64,000 nucleotides of DNA from Homalodisca vitripennis (taxonomy: Eukaryota > Arthropoda > Insecta > Hemiptera > Cicadellidae), in the NCBI RefSeq assembly GCF_021130785.1, contig NC_060210.1:180904501-180968500 (forward strand), written 5' to 3'. The position numbers and the translations under genes were made by a program. Of this stretch, positions 35,966 to 50,600 are shown in pieces. Each line of letters opens with the position of its first letter. Position 1 is the first letter of the stretch. The notes under the pieces were generated by a model. That model ran no database searches and was not told the origin of the DNA. It saw nothing but the letters and a program-made list of their open reading frames with translations.

Positions 35966-36639
35966 CAGGGCCGTGCGCAGAATTTTATTTAGGGGGGGGT
36001 TCTATACTTATTTTATGAAATAAAAAAGAAGAAACTTAAATAAGTAATAGATTAAAAGTTAATAGGTATGGAAAATGAGTTTATTATAAAATTGTAAAAC
36101 TACATACTTTTAATACATTCGTAACTCATTCTTTAAACAAAGTAAAAACTTTTTCAAATAAAAACATATGTGATCTACTCTTTCAATAAGTTGATGCGTC
36201 GAGGTACAGAAAAAATTCATCTAATACTGAGTTCACATCTACTTCAATGTCTCGATGAATGTTCAGTGATGCCAATCCGTTCAATCGATTTTCACTCATG
36301 GTAGAACGCAAATAATTTTTCGTGGCTGCAGGAGGACTGAGCGCTGCACGCTCCGTCGCTCTATCGCTCTGGTCCGCGCATGCACGCTCTGTTTTTGGTC
36401 CCGCGCGACCAATTGTGTAGCGCGTCGGAGCTCCAATTTTTAAACAGTATATAACACAAATCAGGCGGAAAGCGCGCGCAATCAAACGATTGGAAATATT
36501 TGCGCGCGCATGCGCGTAAACTGACGGCACAATAGAGCACAATTAAAACTGATATATGGAAACAATATGATATATATCCCAATCTTCAAGGGGGGGGGTT
36601 TGAACCCCCAAAACCCCCCCCCCCATGCGCACGGGCCTG
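35966..36639 (-). mobile_element. hAT element, internally deleted
   Basis: The ends are CAGGGCCGTGCGCA at the left and the inverse of CAGGCCCGTGCGCATGGGGG at the right, flanked by a perfect 8-bp duplication CATACATC (35958-35965 and 36640-36647). An 8-bp duplication, a CAGGG.C start and a hAT dimerisation-domain remnant on the - strand place it in the hAT superfamily. Runs of G/C next to both ends (35993-36000, 36590-36624) are unusual. Confidence 0.9.
36183..36345 (-). pseudogene. hAT transposase C-terminal dimerisation region
   Basis: The frame ending at the stop at 36183 reads TKNYLRSTMSENRLNGLASL and NIHRDIEVDVNSVLDEF. This corresponds to the K.YLRSTM...RL..LALL.I.R........V...F segment at the C-terminus of hAT transposases. 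Everything upstream is missing from the element. Confidence 0.8.
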
Positions 36640-36647
36640 CATACATC

Positions 36648-39600
36648 ACAAATATGTTCCAACACATTTCTGTTCGTGTTATTAGAGGTAACAAGAGTGC
36701 TATCTGTGTTTGTATGAAATAAATATAAAATTACCATCAATAACCTACTACAGAGTTTATTTTTTACACTTGGTATACCAAACTTATGTGATGTCAAGTA
36801 TTAATTTAAGATTTAATATTAATTAAATGTCTACTTAATTCAAGCAATGAAAACATAATAGCACTTACACAGCCTCACAAATGACACTGCATGGAAATTT
36901 ATACACTTGCACTATACCATAATATCATCATCAAAACTGTATTTAGTCTAGTTGTTAGTTGAGATTTGTTTTCAAATGACAGAATCATTCATTAGACTAA
37001 TCAAGTACAACAATCTATAAACCAATTCTTGAGATCTATCTTGCACAAAATCATGATTATTTATAGCCAAATAATCACAAAATTTTAAACTTAAAAGTTA
37101 GGGGTCAGCAATACAGAAATTAAGTGTCATACAGTTAAATTTGGTACTTACTTATCCACTCCACAGTTATTGGTACAAAATTATTACCACTAAAGTGCAA
37201 AAAACAAGATTCCAACAAAAATAGTAGGTATATTAATCAGATTAATCAGTAATACACACAAAATAGACATATAATTCAGGAGTAAAATCAATAACCTTAA
37301 TAAAATTACTGTTATTAAAATGTAGCTTATATAGAGAGTAACAGTTTTAAATAATCATTTTTCCAAATGTAAGTTTCTTTTAGACTTTCTTGTTTTCACA
37401 TGCATTAAGGAAAATAAACCAAATAGGGACACTGCTGCTACAATTGTTAGTAAACCTGGGTCAATATTAAAATTCCAAAAATATCTTACTATTACTAGTA
37501 TATTGAGTGCACTGAACGCTTGTGTATGTTGTGTACAAGTACGAAATGTTCCCGCAATACATGAATGGGTTCTTCAATTTTTGTTCAAATGTTGTTATCA
37601 AAATATACAAATAAGTAAATGGTAATTTTATAGCATGTTCATATTATATGGAGAAACCTACTAATTTTTTTTCTCAATAAAAAGAGGAATTGCTGTACTA
37701 TACATAAACACAGTACGAAACCAGAGATGATTGATTTGATGATAGCATCCAAACTGTCACAAACTGAAATATTTAAAATTGCTAAAAGTGACGTTGAACG
37801 ATGAATTAATCAAACAATAAAATTAGTTTAAATAAGATTTCATGTACTTAAAAGAAGAAATCTTCGCTTTATTTCCAAACAAAATTCTTTTATCACATCC
37901 AATGCAAAATAATTTATGGTAAACATAACAATACACTTCTTACCAATAACACCACCACATGAGCTTTAGTGCCACACGTGTTGTAATAATATTTCTTTAC
38001 TATTTATTAATATATTTACACTATTACAACAAAAGATGTTCATTTACACTCCTTAAAAATTGTTCTTCATTTTCCCAATATATTTATAATTGTTTATCTT
38101 GTTAATTTATTACTATTTATATAGAGACATATTTTGTAATACTATAATTACAATTATAGTTTTATATTTTTTTATTATTTGAATAAAATTTAAGATAAGT
38201 AGTTATTATTTACTTTGATAAAAAATGTACTTCAGTTCTATTATCTGCAAAATAAATATGATTCACACTGTGATGGCATCCCTGCACTGCTACAGTATCT
38301 ATAAATAAAAACTAACTAGTTATATAAATTATTATTAATGGAAATTAATTAAATAAACAGTATTTTGCTCAAATATAAGATGTTTCAGTCAGCAAAGTGA
38401 GTTTGAGCCAAGTTGCTATAAGAAACAGCAGCGTTACAGTACGTTTTATATGTAAAAATCTATTCTAAAATTTTTTACATTTACCAGTATAAAATTTGGA
38501 ACCACAAGTGCTGCAAAACCATTGTGAGTTCAAAGATGTATATAATTTCCAACAATAAAACATAAATTTTACTGTTAAGTTAATTATTTGTTGCTGTAAT
38601 GCAATATTTGAGATTGATTGATTTTATAGTACACAAACACATTGATACACGCTTGATGATTAAATCACTAGAAATTGCCTCATTACCTATAAGTACAACA
38701 ACTATTGACAAGAAGTGAATGAGAACACGCACGAACACGACTACAGTCTTAATAGCACTATAGGACTTCTAGAGCAGTATGAACTACATCAACTTTATCA
38801 CAGTGCAAATCATTATGTTAAAACAAGAAAACGTAAATAATTTCTGTTATCAGCAAAACAACAGCATCAAAGTCAGTCTTTCATTTGCTCTTCCCCAAAT
38901 GTAATTTTGTTTTTAACCCTTGACCAACACAATTAATAGGAACAACAATCTTACTTTGGTAACATCCTAGTTCAAGTTGTCATGGCCACAAATTGCATAG
39001 GTCACTCAAAACTTAGGATATGATGCATGGCTTTGCTGATAATTATTTCATAACAAAATTCTCATAACTATAAACTTGCTCTAAGAAAAATGTTAACTCT
39101 ACATTAATCCCATATGAATTAAAGCTACATTAGATTTAACTTGGATATGCCTTCTTACAGTTCCTCTTCTTCTGCAAGTAACACTATAAATATTTACAAC
39201 TTTGGAAAACGGTACAACAAGGATTAAAAGGCCTCAAATTTTAATGTCATAAAGTTAGATTGTTGAAAACTGATTTAACTACTGTATATTATCTTACAGA
39301 AGAAAAGTGACAGTACATGAGAACAAAATTATATTCTTACGCTCACAAACTGGAATGTCCAAAATTAGAAGGACCAAAATTAACAATATATATATATATA
39401 TATGTTATAATATGTAATTATATATGTATATTTATTTACATTTTGTTGATAAGTAATAACATTTAGAATCTGAATACAAGATAACACTTTAATATTACAC
39501 ATGGTTCTTTAAGAAATCCCACTGGAATAAAATAACATAAATGTGAATTATATTGTCAAAAAGTTCCAGGAATTGTTGGTTATATTCAAGCAGAGATTTG

Positions 39601-41483
39601 CTGAAGGGAAAATTTCTCTTCCTATGGTGAAAGTACCTAAGTGTCTGGCATTCTTCCTGTTATTGCTGTATAAAGATGCGGGTATTTACTGACAACAGAC
39701 AATGTTTAATCATCCGATTTTTAAATTGCCATCTTTAAAGCTAGAAGTTTGCCAACATGAAATTCTACATTTTGTTCAAGAAACCATTATCCAAGACTCT
39801 TAATGTGGTGAAGAAAGTATATGGAGGAGATATGGTAAAAACAACAGAAGTGCAAAGTTACATAGATTTATCATACAAAATCAGTGTATACATTAAAGAT
39901 AACTTTCAGAGTGGTCACCTCTTTGCTTTCACACATATGGCAACAATGTTAATCTGAAGAAATGGTGCATATGAACATCTAATAACTATGGGTGCATTGC
40001 CTCTGAACATAAATTTAACATGGAAGAGTTGGTATATTTTTATGATGCTGTGAAAACCATCATATAGTTACAAAAATTTTAACTGCCAACAAAAAGAATT
40101 GAGAGTAAATATAAATGGTACAGCTGATGAAGATGGAATACATGAATAAGTCTTTTCATCAGGAAAAGTCAGTCCATATCCTTTCACATGTTCAACCCAA
40201 ATAATAAAATAGATTAACGAAATTCAAATAGATGAACAAAATTCAATTATATAACTGAAAATAAAATTACACAAAAACAACAATTAATGTACAAATTAAT
40301 GTTTAATTCTTTGTAATGCACAATAACAATACAATTAAATTAATCAAATAAAAGTATTAATAGTAAATTTACAACTTCTTGAAGAAAATTAAAACAGCTC
40401 AAACATGTTGCTTTCTTTGTAACCCTCATAATAAATGTTGAACATCTGTTTTAAAGAACAAATTTAATTTTAAAATCCAATGAGTAAGAGGCTCTTTGTC
40501 AGAACCACCAGCAGCTTCTGTCAACAGTAACAGACAAATACTAAATGACTTGACACTTTATCAGTATTGTTTCGAAATGCCAAAAGAGAAATTTTCATTT
40601 CACAGCATTCCTGCTTAAATAAGAGTCTAAAAACTTTTAACCTTGCATCAACTGCCTACATTACTTCAAATTGATACTTAAAATCTTAAACAAATAATTA
40701 TAACAGATCATAATAATAAGGAAATACACTGTTCAACTGTAATTTCTTATCAGAATGTATTTGAAATCCTTTTAAAGGAAATTACTAAAAAATTATTATT
40801 AAACAACATAACATTTTTTAAATCTTGATTTTGATGGCATCAATTGCATAAATAATTTACAAAGAACGTCTTTTACTAGTGGTCTTTACTTTTGGTACTT
40901 ACAATAGAACTGACACTCATGCTCTTGTAATCCCGATGTAATTAAAATTCATTAATCATTCTTCAGTATAATATTCAACACAGTATATTTTTAGTCTTAG
41001 ATTGACTATTTTGCTTACGCTCTGAATCATTGCTACAGGAATATTAATTTTCAAAAACTCCAAATTACTAGAGCAATTTATTCACACATATGAAAATAGA
41101 TATAAATAGAAAATAGAATTTAATTTCTATGTATTCAGATGATAATTATTTAAATTTTAAACACACAAATTATACTTTAGAGTTCTGATTAAAAACCATG
41201 ACAGTAAATTAATTAAAACTACAGTCACAAAAGTCTAATGTTTCACAATCACCAGGTAAAGGCGAATGAATGTCAAAAACATCTTTTGTTGTTACAATTC
41301 AATATTGTTTGTGATATTTTACTAAATACTACAGTGCAGAATATGTATGAAATCTTGAATTCATCACTTACAAAAATATATTTGATCTGTTTTGAGTTAT
41401 GGTGTATGCAACAAAAATAGACCACTGAGGAAGCTGAATGGAACCAAGAGCATGAGAGATTACGGATAAGATATAAAACATGA
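36648..41483. other. AT-rich DNA downstream of biotin ligase
   Basis: No gene, RNA or transposon was recognised. A (TA)n stretch lies at 39386-39403. Part of this may be the 3' UTR of the - strand biotin ligase gene, whose stop codon is at 41484, but no polyadenylation signal could be assigned with confidence. Confidence 0.5.
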
Positions 41484-41661
41484 TTATTTGACTTTAGGTG
41501 CTATGAGACCAGCCAACATGTCGAATGAGTTGCCGTCAGGCTGTACGGTGAACTCTGACCGGTCGGCTGCTTGCACACGCAGGAAGCCGTACTCATCGAT
41601 GCCAACAATGGTGACATGTTGTACAGTCCCATCAGGTCCTGTTACGTCTACTTCAGCTCCT
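41484..41661 (-). CDS. HLCS: Biotin ligase last coding exon
   Basis: 178 bases from acceptor ACTTGTGCAG| to the stop at 41484. It encodes [40 protein letters not shown] and [18 protein letters not shown], the C-terminal SH3-like domain with the animal signature V(H/Q)[13 protein letters not shown]. Confidence 0.95.
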
Positions 41662-44600
41662 CTGCACAAGTTACACACATTCATAAAGAACATGTTAAAT
41701 GTTTCATTCCTTTTAGTAAAAAATAAAAATACACACAAATATTGTTATAAATGATGACAGAATCCATCAGAGAGAGTAATAAATGAAAATTTAATCTGGA
41801 ATCATTGTGGGCAACTCCAATTGTTGGAATATCAAGAGCTAAGTAAACCTGTTGAATAATAAATATGAGTATCCCCTTACAGTATCTTAACAAAATAAAA
41901 ACATCAGGTTACATAAAAAACCTAGTGAATTTCTTAATACAATTTGGTTAATGTTTAGATGACCTTATAGAAGAAACTACTTAATCTTTTTGACGTGACA
42001 ACATCTTAAATTAGGTTGCGGCTCGGAGTCACTCATGAAAAAGTGTAACGCCCGGTAACGTTACGATGCCCGTCCAGTGGGTCCGCCGCACGGGATCCGC
42101 ACGGGATAAAGCAGATAACTGTGGGTCCGCCGCACGGGATAAAGCAGATAACTATGTTTATTCGTGAAAATGTGGAGTGCTTAGATTCGTCATTTACAAC
42201 AACTACAACAATAAAGGTAAATAATTGTACACTGATATTTCATTATCGTAAACTATGATTGATTGATTAATTGTTAGATTGACACAAAAGTTGAGTAACT
42301 GAGTTTATAGGTTATGTCATACTATTGACAAATGTTGATAGTGTTAAGTAAATTATTAGTTTAAATCACTCTGCAATCAATCGTAATTCAGTCGATTGAG
42401 AAGAAACAGCGCGTATTGCTAGTCAAACATTTAAAATAACAAATTATAACCTCTAACCTGTCATAACAGTGCGACCAAACAAACGAACTAAACCGACCAA
42501 TCACCATGCGCGGAGTTAGAATTTAACTGTGTTTAGCAAGAATTTCAAATTCCAATTTTAGTAAATGTTTTATTCAACTTTACCATTTACAATAACAAAT
42601 TTTAATTAATTTCAAATTATGTACAATTTTTTAGTAAACAAAATATATTTCTATAGTTAAAATTTGTGCAATTCTTATTTTCATTCAATTCCTTGTTCCT
42701 ATTGTGCAATTTAATAATATTCATATCAATAAATATTCTACCGAGAAAAAGACGTTGTCACGTAAAATCTTCGCCCGTAAAACCGACTTTACAGGCAACC
42801 ATAATTTTTTGATTGTATTTCTGAAATCAGCTGGGCAGTGAGCAGCTTACGCATTTTAGGAATTGCTAAGAAGTTGAAATTTCCGCTTCTAAAAGTAATG
42901 TTCAAGTAAACTACAATAGGAATAAACAACGGGTTGGTAAATAGCCCAAGGCTATAAAAACTAAAATACCTTATGATGAAACTAGCATAAATCAATCAAT
43001 ACTTACAAATAAAATTGAGATTAAGTAACAATATTCTTAAAACATTTCTAAAGATGAGAGTCAGATGAAGAATTATATTTAAAAGGAAAGACAAAAAATT
43101 GTGTAAAAAAAGTTGCATTACTGAACAAATTTTAACTACATTTCATATGACAACTGAACTTACCCGTGCAACCAATATTTGTAATACATTTCAAGCACTT
43201 TGTCTTGTTCTCCTAACTCGATCATCAGTAACAACTTCTCCAGTTGGTTGAACACAATGGCAAAGAACTTCTCTTTGGTCAGCAGAGGCAGCTTCTGTCC
43301 TGAGGCTTTGTTCAATTGGGTTATCATGTCGTTTATACACACTGTCGGGAACTTGTTATCCAGATTAAAGCCACAGCCTGAAAATATTATGAGTATTATT
43401 TAAAATTTTAAAACTATTTGAGAGAGTAGGTTTGGTGCTAAACCTAAGATTTACCTAGAACTATTTATAAAATGGAAAAATTCATTAACAAATCATATTA
43501 ACATTTTTGTTGAGATTTTAAGTTCTTCAGGAAAATTGCTTTCATTTAAATAGAGATTAAAACATATTGTAAAAGGGACAACCATACCAGGAACTATTTT
43601 TTTCAAGATGTTATTTGACAGATTGTATATGTTACTGCTGTCAGAGTTTCTTAGGTTTTTAACAAATTCGATTATGTCCTCGTATTGATGATTTACGACC
43701 ATTCAAGGGTACCTGGTGGTAAATTAATGTTGGTTTAACAAAATCAGGATTTTCTGTACAAACAATCAAGAACTACAAGTATTATTAAGTTAAACTTACC
43801 TACATTACAAATTGCACATGCGTTAGAAATCACACTTGTTACAATCAGACCTCCTACTTTTAAAGCACCAGCATAAATATCATTTGGCCACTTCAAACCC
43901 AACTCCAACACCTAGAAACAAAAATTCAAAATTAATGAATATTCTTTTATTGAATAATAGACAATAGACAACAATCTTTATTCACGTTTGCACATTCTGT
44001 ACATTGAATAGTGTCAATTGATTGAAATAAGTAATTAACTATTAAAATTGTAAAACTCTACAAAAAATACATTAAGATAAAATACTAAAATATTATTGAC
44101 AACAAAGTTCCTCCAAGGATTACAAAGCCTTACAAACAATATAGTCCTTCAAAACTTTTCTAAACCTGTTTCTATCCTGTATGTCAGTAATGCTCTTAGG
44201 AACATGTTTTAAAAAATTTACTCCTGAGTACGTGGTCTTTTTCTTAAAAAGTTCCAGTTTGTGTTGAGGCAATACTGTATAATTGTATTCCCTGTATTGT
44301 ATGGATGTGGCTTACCATATAATTTGGAACAATTGTATTTTTGTGTAACATACAGAATAGTTTCTAAAATATATAGGCCATACATTTTTAAAATTTTGAG
44401 GTATGAAAAATGCTGTTTTACAGAGTTGTTCTGTTTTAAATTTAACCTTATTCTTATGGTTTTTTTTGTAAAATGAGAGTTCTATTAAGATTTTGAAAAG
44501 AAGTAGCTCCTGCAATTTTATATTTTTCTCAAATGAATCTATAAGAAACTTTGTCACTAAAGATTTGTTTTTCTGGAACCCATGCTGTTGCTCATCAAAA

Positions 44601-47600
44601 AGGTTATGGTGCTCTAAATGTGCAACTCATCGATTATACATAGACTTTTCAAAATTGTTGATATCAATGGCAGAAGAGCAATAGGACGATAAATAGACAT
44701 ATTTGTGGTTTCTACTTTTTTAAATATAGGAATTACTCTAGAAATTTTTGTTTTTGGGAAAATTACATGATACAAAGGAAGACTTTACAAGATAGACTAA
44801 TGGTTTAATCAATATTTCTTTTGAATATTTAATGGAAATCTCATCATAACCACTGGATGACTTGTTTTTAAGAGAATCAATGATCATACACAATTCTGTT
44901 TCAGTTATTGGAGGACAGCTAAATGTTATTTTACCAGAACCATGTATATCAGAGGTTGTCTCCTTGCGTTATTACTTCATTTAATTAATTCATAATCAAT
45001 TCAAATAAGTATTGTATTGTTTTACATTAAAGAGTACAGTAAAGCATCGATTAACCGAAACAATTGGTGCAGGGGAGTTTTCGGATAATCGATTTTTCGG
45101 GTAATCAAACATCTCTTAAAAAAACCTCTATTTTTTTGTTGAGGGTGGGGGAATGGGAATGGGTGGGACAGCAAAAAACACATTTTTGGTCTAGAACACA
45201 CAATAGCACCTTTTAATATCATAAGAAAGTATAAAATATTGTTTGAAAGTAACACGTAAAGTAGGGATTGCACATACAGTAAATACAATTTTGGCTCAGT
45301 GGCTTAGATATATTAAAAACCATTACAAAATTTACTTAAAATAAGATAGAATAGGAACAGTAAAAATCAACCCAAAATTAGATATATATGATAAAACGGT
45401 ATAAAATTAACCTAAAAGAAAAAGTTGAAACTGTTTGTTTGCTTAAGCTTTGACAACCGTTTTTTGCCGCTAAGTCTCGTAGGTGTTTTAAAGACAGTAG
45501 CTGCAGTAGCACTGGAAGGCTTCTTCATTGGTCAGACCTTTTTCAACTGAGACGTCATCATCTTGATCATCGCCATCATGATCATTGTCATCTTTAGACC
45601 CTTTTACATGCGCTATTACATCGTCATCTGTCAACAGTTCAAATCCTGAAGACTCTTTCAACAGCTCAATCACTTCTGAAACAAAGGTGTTATTTCTTTG
45701 TTCTTCAGGTGTAGGCCTAGTTTCAGAGTCAAATGTTGGGAAAGCTTGTTCCAGGTTTTTTTAGGGTAGTTTCTTTGACATTAGCCTTTTCTGTAGTAAC
45801 ACTTGAAGGCCTCAATCACTCCCTGGTCCATGAGTTGAAGGACTGAGGTAACATTCGGTAGCAAAAAAATCACCTAAAACATTCCATTTTCTCTCTCAAG
45901 TGAAAGGTTTGAGAGATGACTCGGAGCGTTGTCAATTTCCAATAGCACATTTCCAGTAACCCCAGTTTTCATCTGATATTTTTAACCTCTGGAATGAATA
46001 CACTGTCAAACCAATCAATAAAATGTTAGTACCCAACCACGAGTTTTTTTTTTTTTTTTTTTTTTTTTGGTTTTGGTAAATAACCGGAAGTAGTTTTATT
46101 TCTTTAAAGCATCGTGAATTCATAGATTTTCCAATGAGCAGCAAAGGTAGCCTATGCGCACCCGTGTTGTTTCCGCATACCATAACACTATTATGCGGGA
46201 CTTGCTGGCTTTAAATCCAGTTGCTGCCATTTCTTTTTTAGAAAAAAATTATTTGGTCTGCATTTTCTTCCATTATAACCCAGTTTTGTGTGCATTGTAG
46301 ACATTACTGTCCTTATACCTTTCATCGATAAGCAAACTTTCAAAAAAAAAAAAGCTGCTGAAAGCATCAGTCTCAGCTGACAGTTTTCCCCCTGAATGTC
46401 TATCTCTCTAATCCCATACCTAGATTAAAATCGCTTCAGCCAACCAGTGGAAGCTTTAAAATCGTCACTGCCCCATAGTTTTTTGTTCACTTCCAATGCT
46501 TTTTCGCAAATCAAAAGACCACTTATGGGTTGGCCTTGGCCTCTTACCTACATGAACTGCAGTGTCCAAGTCCGGATTTTCTGCTGTTTTCATAGTTATC
46601 CTATGTAAGCTATGTGGTCTGATGGTGACCAACAAACCCATTTAAATCCAAATATAATCAATAACTTTTTTGTTAACGTCCCCATTGATCTGTCCCGTGC
46701 TCGTGATTATGTCATAGAGCTAGAGGCTTCTCCACTTGACAGACCTGTTCATCAGTTTTCTTTCACTCTGGTGACTGAGGCTGAGGTGTTCAGGGCGGTC
46801 ATGAGGATGTCTAGCAATGCAGTCGGGGCCGACAACATTCCAATCAAGTTCATTAAGAGCACTCTGCCAGTCACCCTCCCAGTTATTACTGCAATATTTA
46901 ATAAATCTTTAATGTCCTCAACTTTTCCAGATATATGGAAGCGTGCTCAAATCCGTCCCTTATATAAAGTGTTTCTTCCCCTAAAGCTCCATCTGATTTA
47001 AGACCTATTAGTATACTGCCGGCACTATCCCAAGTGTTTTAGAAAGAATAGTCCACCAACAATTTCTCCCGTTTTATTGACAGTGGCAATATTTTGTCGG
47101 TATTTCAATCTGGGTTTCGCCCTCACCACAGTACTGCCACAGCCCTTTTAAAAATCACAGAAGATATAAGACTTGCTATGGACAAGCGACAAGCTACAAT
47201 TTTGACTCTATTCGATTTTTCCAAGGCCTTTCGGACTGTGTGTTTCACCCTCTTTTACTGATCAAATTGAAGAGGTAGGGTTTCTCTGATGGTTGTGTCA
47301 GGTGGGTGGGGTCATATCTCTCCGAGCGACAGCAGCGTGTCAAGACAGACAACGGGTGCTCCGAGTGGAAACCTGTCACCCGAGAGGAGCCTCAGGGTTC
47401 TGTACTTGGACCAACTTCTTTTTTACACTCTACATTAATGACATAACTACTAGCATCCGACACTCAAAGTTCCATATGTACGCTGACGATTTACAAATTT
47501 ACAGCCACTTTTCACCTAATGAGATGGACACTTGTGTACAAGTAATGAACTCTGATATTGATTCAATAGCTTACTGGACTTGCAGACATGGACTGAAACT

Positions 47601-50600
47601 TAATGAAATCAAGACTAACTGTATTTTAATAGGCTATCAAAGGCTTATTACTAAAATCTACATTAATACTGCTCCAAGACTGATACTGAACAACAAAGAA
47701 ATAGTTTACAATGCAAAAGTAATAAACCTGGGAATAACTATCAACAAAAACCTGGGATGGGCTGATCAGGTGTCACTAATGTGTATAATAGGGTTTTTGC
47801 CTGTATACATGGCCTCAAGCGATTTGCACAATACTTGCCGTTGGATGTTAGAGTGATGTTGGTGAAAACTCTAGTTTTACCTCACTTCAATTACTGTGAT
47901 GTGGTGATCAATGACATGACTGTTTGACCTTTCTAATAAAATTCAGCGTGCACAGAATTATTGTATTCGGTTCATTTTCAACTTACGACGTGATGATCAC
48001 GTATCTCCTTATTTAGAGCAATTACCCCTATTAAAATCCAAAGAACTTAGAGATCTTCATGTACTTAGTCTGTTGCACGCAGTAATCCACAATGGTTGTC
48101 CAAAAGTTATTTGGCCCAAAGTTTCGTTTTTATGTCTGATATTAGTGCACGTAGAACTCGTAGGGGTGCATCTTTATTTATTATCAATTCCAATTCATAG
48201 GACAGCCTTATATAGTAAATCTTTCACTGTTTCCGCATTTCGATTGTGGAAACGCTCTCCCAGACAACATCAGAAAGTATTGACAAGCGCGATCACTTTG
48301 GGACGGAGGTTAGGGCCTTTCTGCTGCGGACTCGGCGGGAGTGACGGTTGGTGGTTCTTGTGGTCACACTTGGAGTAGTAACTGTATGTAAGTTGCGTGG
48401 ATGGGGAATGAAATGCTGATTAGGATAGGATAGTTTTATTAGTTGCCTGTTGCGTTTTTAAAGAGATTTATGTTAGAGTTTAATTGAAATGGTTAATTTT
48501 AATTGTAATTGGTATATATACATTATTATGTTAAATCCAATATGTAATTAATTATTTAAAGTGATTTAGTTACGTGTCAGTTACAATGTTGTAATAGGTA
48601 TGATCATATTTTACTTTGTTTGTTTTGTTTGGAGGTTAAGTGGTAGAGAGGACTTTTAAGTCCTAACTTCGCCTCTGTAAATAAAGGACATTTTTCATTT
48701 CATTTCATTTTTAAGCTGCCATCTTTACTGTCTAGTACACACACAAACTTTTAGATTCACTGTTCTTTTCTATGTTAGTTGTTAAATTCCGACGCCAAAC
48801 TCCCGAGCTAAGCTTAATCCACTTGAACCCTTTTTAATTGATCTAGAATTTAAAGTTTATCGGATAATCTGAGAACAACACGTTTTGCCGACATTGCTAG
48901 AAATCATGAAGCACAACGAACAATAGCACAAAGGTTAAAACAAAACTGACTTCAGTGACACAAAGTGAAGTTAGATGGACGTGGAACAGTACTGTACGTA
49001 ACAGTATTCTGTAAAGTAATAGCAGATCGTATAGATCGCGCACAGCACTACGCCACATGCACTCCTGCTGGCCAGTTCCATTATTAATGTGTTTTCTGTT
49101 TGACCAATCCAGCCTTATTTTACTCCCTCACTCTTGCTGGTTTTTAATGTCGCCAAAGGAACTAATCCATGAGTGGTACTGTGTGTTCAGTGGTATGGCA
49201 TGGTAATGTAATTTAATTTAATTTCCGGTGGAAATATAATTAATTTAAACCAGTGGTTCCCAACCTTTTGTGTTTGGCGACCCACTTCCAAATGTTTTAT
49301 CACATTCACGACCCATCCCTCACCCATGATTTTATATATACATATGTATATTATGTATATATAACATTAATATAAAATACACATGATTTATATATGTGTA
49401 TAGAAAATGTAAAATGTAAATAAATATGTACACAGCTTAGTATTGAAAACATAGAAAGAGTTTATTGATTATTCAAGATTACAAATAATTTTTCTATAAT
49501 ACTAGTGTGACTTCTGGCATTGTTTTGACTGAACAAGTAATTCAATGTCAGGATTAAAATTAGATATTTTGAGGCGTAAATCACTTTCAACGTCCACCAG
49601 TCTGTTTCTGTACTTATTCTTGATGTGAACCAAGGTTGAAAAGGCACGCTCACAAAGATATGTTGTTGAAAAAACCATTAGGAATCTCATTGAAAATTTT
49701 GACATCTTGAGAGTGGGATACTAGGAGAAAAAGGCAAAATTGGGAACACTGGAAGTAAGAAGAGCAAGAAGGAAGCTAAGAATTGAAAAAGAACAAAAAG
49801 ACAAGGAAAGAGAAGGTGTTATGCTGCTGGTTAGATATGCTAAATTAAAATTTTAAACAATTTTAATGTAAATATTAGTGTTAAAAAAACTTTGACAGCG
49901 ATTTTCCGAAACCTGTGTTTTACATTACCGTCAAAACTCAAAAACTATTTGTGCTACAGCTACAAAGTTTTTACGAGTTACTCAGGACACATATAGCTGC
50001 AATGTGAACTACAATCATAAGGGTGAGTAACGACATTTTATTGTGTACTGAGCTTCCACCCTCCTAGAAATACGTGGCGTTGGCCGCGGACGCGGATGCG
50101 TGTCTGGTAGTTTGACGGGATTCGAGACCGTCGCGGCATACGCGGACGTTCATACTATGGATGGACGGATGCGACGCCACGGCAGTGTGACATGGCCTTA
50201 CGAGTGACGGTCGCGACCCACCGTTTGGGAAACGCTGATTTAAACTAAAAGTGCAAAACCAAAATTAAGGATTATTCACAATTTTTCTTAACCTCTTGTC
50301 CTCTTAATCATGAACACTGAAAATGGGTACTAGATAACCATTTCTAATGATGTATGACTAATTCCATTTTTTAAATATCATAGGACTCTATTGTATTACA
50401 TCACAAGTACTCACTAAGAAAGCTATGAACTTCGACTTTGGAGTTGCTCTATATTGGTCTAAAATAGTCCAAGTTACTGAAATCGTGGGAGCTATTATAA
50501 TATAAACTGACAAATATAACTGAAATTTTTTTTATGTACATCCATTAAACTTATGAGTACTGAAGAAGTTAAAAATACTTTTTTTTCTTTGCAATAAATA

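Noticed and set aside
36361..36797. Overlapping - strand ORFs of 70-84 codons
   Set aside because: They run through the GC-rich end of the hAT element and its flank; no family resemblance.
41488..41754. 88-codon + strand ORF
   Set aside because: It is the antisense of the last biotin ligase exon.
45488..45673. Acidic 61-codon protein as a separate gene
   Set aside because: It fits the acidic C-terminus of a Tigger-type transposase in line with the other transposase remnants on the same strand.
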